A program made the position numbers and the translations under genes. Shown here piece by piece: positions 12,602 to 13,448 of a stretch of DNA of 13,448 nucleotides. The DNA is from Betaproteobacteria bacterium (GTDB lineage: Bacteria > Pseudomonadota > Gammaproteobacteria > Burkholderiales > SG8-39). Each line of letters opens with the position of its first letter. The first letter of the stretch is position 1. The notes under the pieces are model-generated. The model was not told the origin of the DNA. It did not search any database and was given only the letters and a program-made list of their open reading frames with translations. The stretch lies in contig JAFAGU010000260.1 in the NCBI GenBank assembly GCA_019237595.1, positions 1 through 13,448 on the forward strand. Direction: 5' to 3'.

Positions 12602-13448
12602 ATGGTCCAGAACATCACGTGCATCGACGACCTGCGCGCGCTTGCGATGCGTCGCGCGCCGCGGGCCATCTTCGACTACGTCGATCGCGGCTCCTACGAG
12701 GAGCTGACAATCGAGGCGAACCGCGCGGAGCTCCGCAGCCTGCGGCTGCGCCAGCGCGTGATGGTCGACGTCTCGCGGCGCTCGCTCGCGAGCACCATGA
12801 TCGGCGAGCCGGTCAGCATGCCGCTTGCCCTCGCGCCCACCGGGCTCACGGGCCTGATGCACGCGAACGGCGAGCTGCTCGCGGCGCGCGCCGCCCAGGC
12901 GGCGGGCGTGCCCTTCACGCTTTCCACGATGTCCATCCTCTCCATCGAGGACCTCGCGGGGGCGCTGGACAAGCCCTTCTGGTTCCAGCTGTACGTCATG
13001 CGCGACCGCGGCTTTTCCGCCTCGCTCATCGAGCGCGCGAAGGCCGCGCGCTGCTCGGCGCTGATGCTGACGCTCGACCTGCAGATCCAGGGCCAGCGCC
13101 ATCGCGACATCAAGAACGGCCTTTCCGTGCCGCCGCGCCTCACGCTCGCCAACGCGCTCGACATGGCGACCAAGCCCATGTGGTGCCTGCGGATGCTCGG
13201 CTCGAAGCGACGGAGCTTCGGCAACCTCGAGAGCTCGGCCGCGGCCGGGAGCCTCAGCACGCTTTCGCAATGGATCGCGAGCCAGTTCGACGGCACGCTC
13301 AACTGGAACGATGTCGCCTGGGTGCGCAGCCTGTGGCCCGGCAAGCTGATCCTGAAGGGGGTGCTGGACGCGCAGGACGCCCGGCTCGCCGCGGCGACCG
13401 GCTGCGATGCGATCGTCGTTTCCAACCACGGCGGCCGGCAGCTCGACA
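12602..13448 (+). CDS. lldD: FMN-dependent L-lactate dehydrogenase (LldD type), 3' end cut by the window
   Basis: The first 282 codons of a flavin-dependent alpha-hydroxy-acid dehydrogenase, which oxidises L-lactate (or a related 2-hydroxy acid) to the 2-keto acid and passes electrons to the respiratory quinone pool at the inner membrane. Family landmarks: FDYVDRGSYEELT near residue 25, LALAPTGLTGLMHANGE, PFTLSTMS, FQLYVMRDRG, the FMN-contacting K252 (LILKGVLD), and the active-site base H276 in VVSNHGGRQLD at the very end; these positions agree with K251 and H275 of E. coli LldD. About 100 residues should lie beyond the window. ATG 12602 has a strong AAGGAG site 8 nt upstream. Exact substrate (lactate, glycolate, mandelate) cannot be fixed from sequence; LldD is the best match by the mid-region (FDGTLNWNDVAWVR). 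Confidence 0.88.
   Translation, partial: MVQNITCIDDLRALAMRRAPRAIFDYVDRGSYEELTIEANRAELRSLRLRQRVMVDVSRRSLASTMIGEPVSMPLALAPTGLTGLMHANGELLAARAAQAAGVPFTLSTMSILSIEDLAGALDKPFWFQLYVMRDRGFSASLIERAKAARCSALMLTLDLQIQGQRHRDIKNGLSVPPRLTLANALDMATKPMWCLRMLGSKRRSFGNLESSAAAGSLSTLSQWIASQFDGTLNWNDVAWVRSLWPGKLILKGVLDAQDARLAAATGCDAIVVSNHGGRQLD

Noticed and set aside
9257..13429. Very long antisense frames (about 850 and 520 codons) opposite the hybrid kinase and the lactate dehydrogenase gene
   Set aside because: The plus-strand genes have complete conserved motifs and ribosome sites; the antisense products are Arg/Glu-rich mirror translations without any recognisable domain.

Overview
The window is GC-rich (clearly above 60% by eye, strong G/C third-position bias) and gene-dense. 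It looks like the chromosome of a proteobacterium, most likely a betaproteobacterium of the Burkholderiales/Rhodocyclales type. That placement is inferred from protein style and base composition, not from a database search. There are no rRNA or tRNA genes, no CRISPR array, no transposase and no phage genes. Eleven well-supported protein genes are present, plus one weak small ORF. The last gene runs off the right edge.

Layout. Minus strand, 66-3729: an rpoN-type sigma-54 factor, then a glycine-zipper stress-type membrane protein whose ribosome site overlaps the rpoN stop codon, then a secreted TPR protein. Plus strand, from 3896, divergent from rpoN: a Pseudomonas-type LigD (phosphoesterase-ligase-polymerase), then an NtrC-type sigma-54 activator/response regulator (6517-7920), then a three-gene operon of small membrane proteins resembling YqjD/ElaB, YqjE and YqjK (8089-9177), then a large membrane-bound hybrid histidine kinase (9269-12235), a DUF3562-like small protein, and the first 282 codons of an FMN-dependent L-lactate dehydrogenase (lldD type).

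The most interesting theme is sigma-54. The rpoN gene is not in its usual lptB-hpf-ptsN setting, so it may be an accessory copy. Close matches to the sigma-54 -24/-12 promoter lie 16-29 nt (predicted leader length) in front of three genes: rpoN itself, the sigma-54 activator, and the YqjD/YqjE-like operon. The latter two promoters share the same GGTACGC-N3-TTGC sequence. Upstream of the activator promoter are three 12-bp elements in exact 20-bp register, placed about 84-124 bp before the predicted start site, where enhancer sites for such activators normally lie. Together these suggest a self-contained sigma-54 circuit (factor, activator, target operon) that drives envelope/stress proteins. 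In E. coli the YqjD/ElaB proteins are RpoS-controlled, so this would be a different wiring.

The right end has a second regulatory signal: an FNR/CRP-family-like palindrome (TTGA-N6-TCAA) centred about 41 bp before the predicted start site of the lactate dehydrogenase gene, the position expected for class II activation. All promoter and operator calls are by eye and need experimental or comparative testing.
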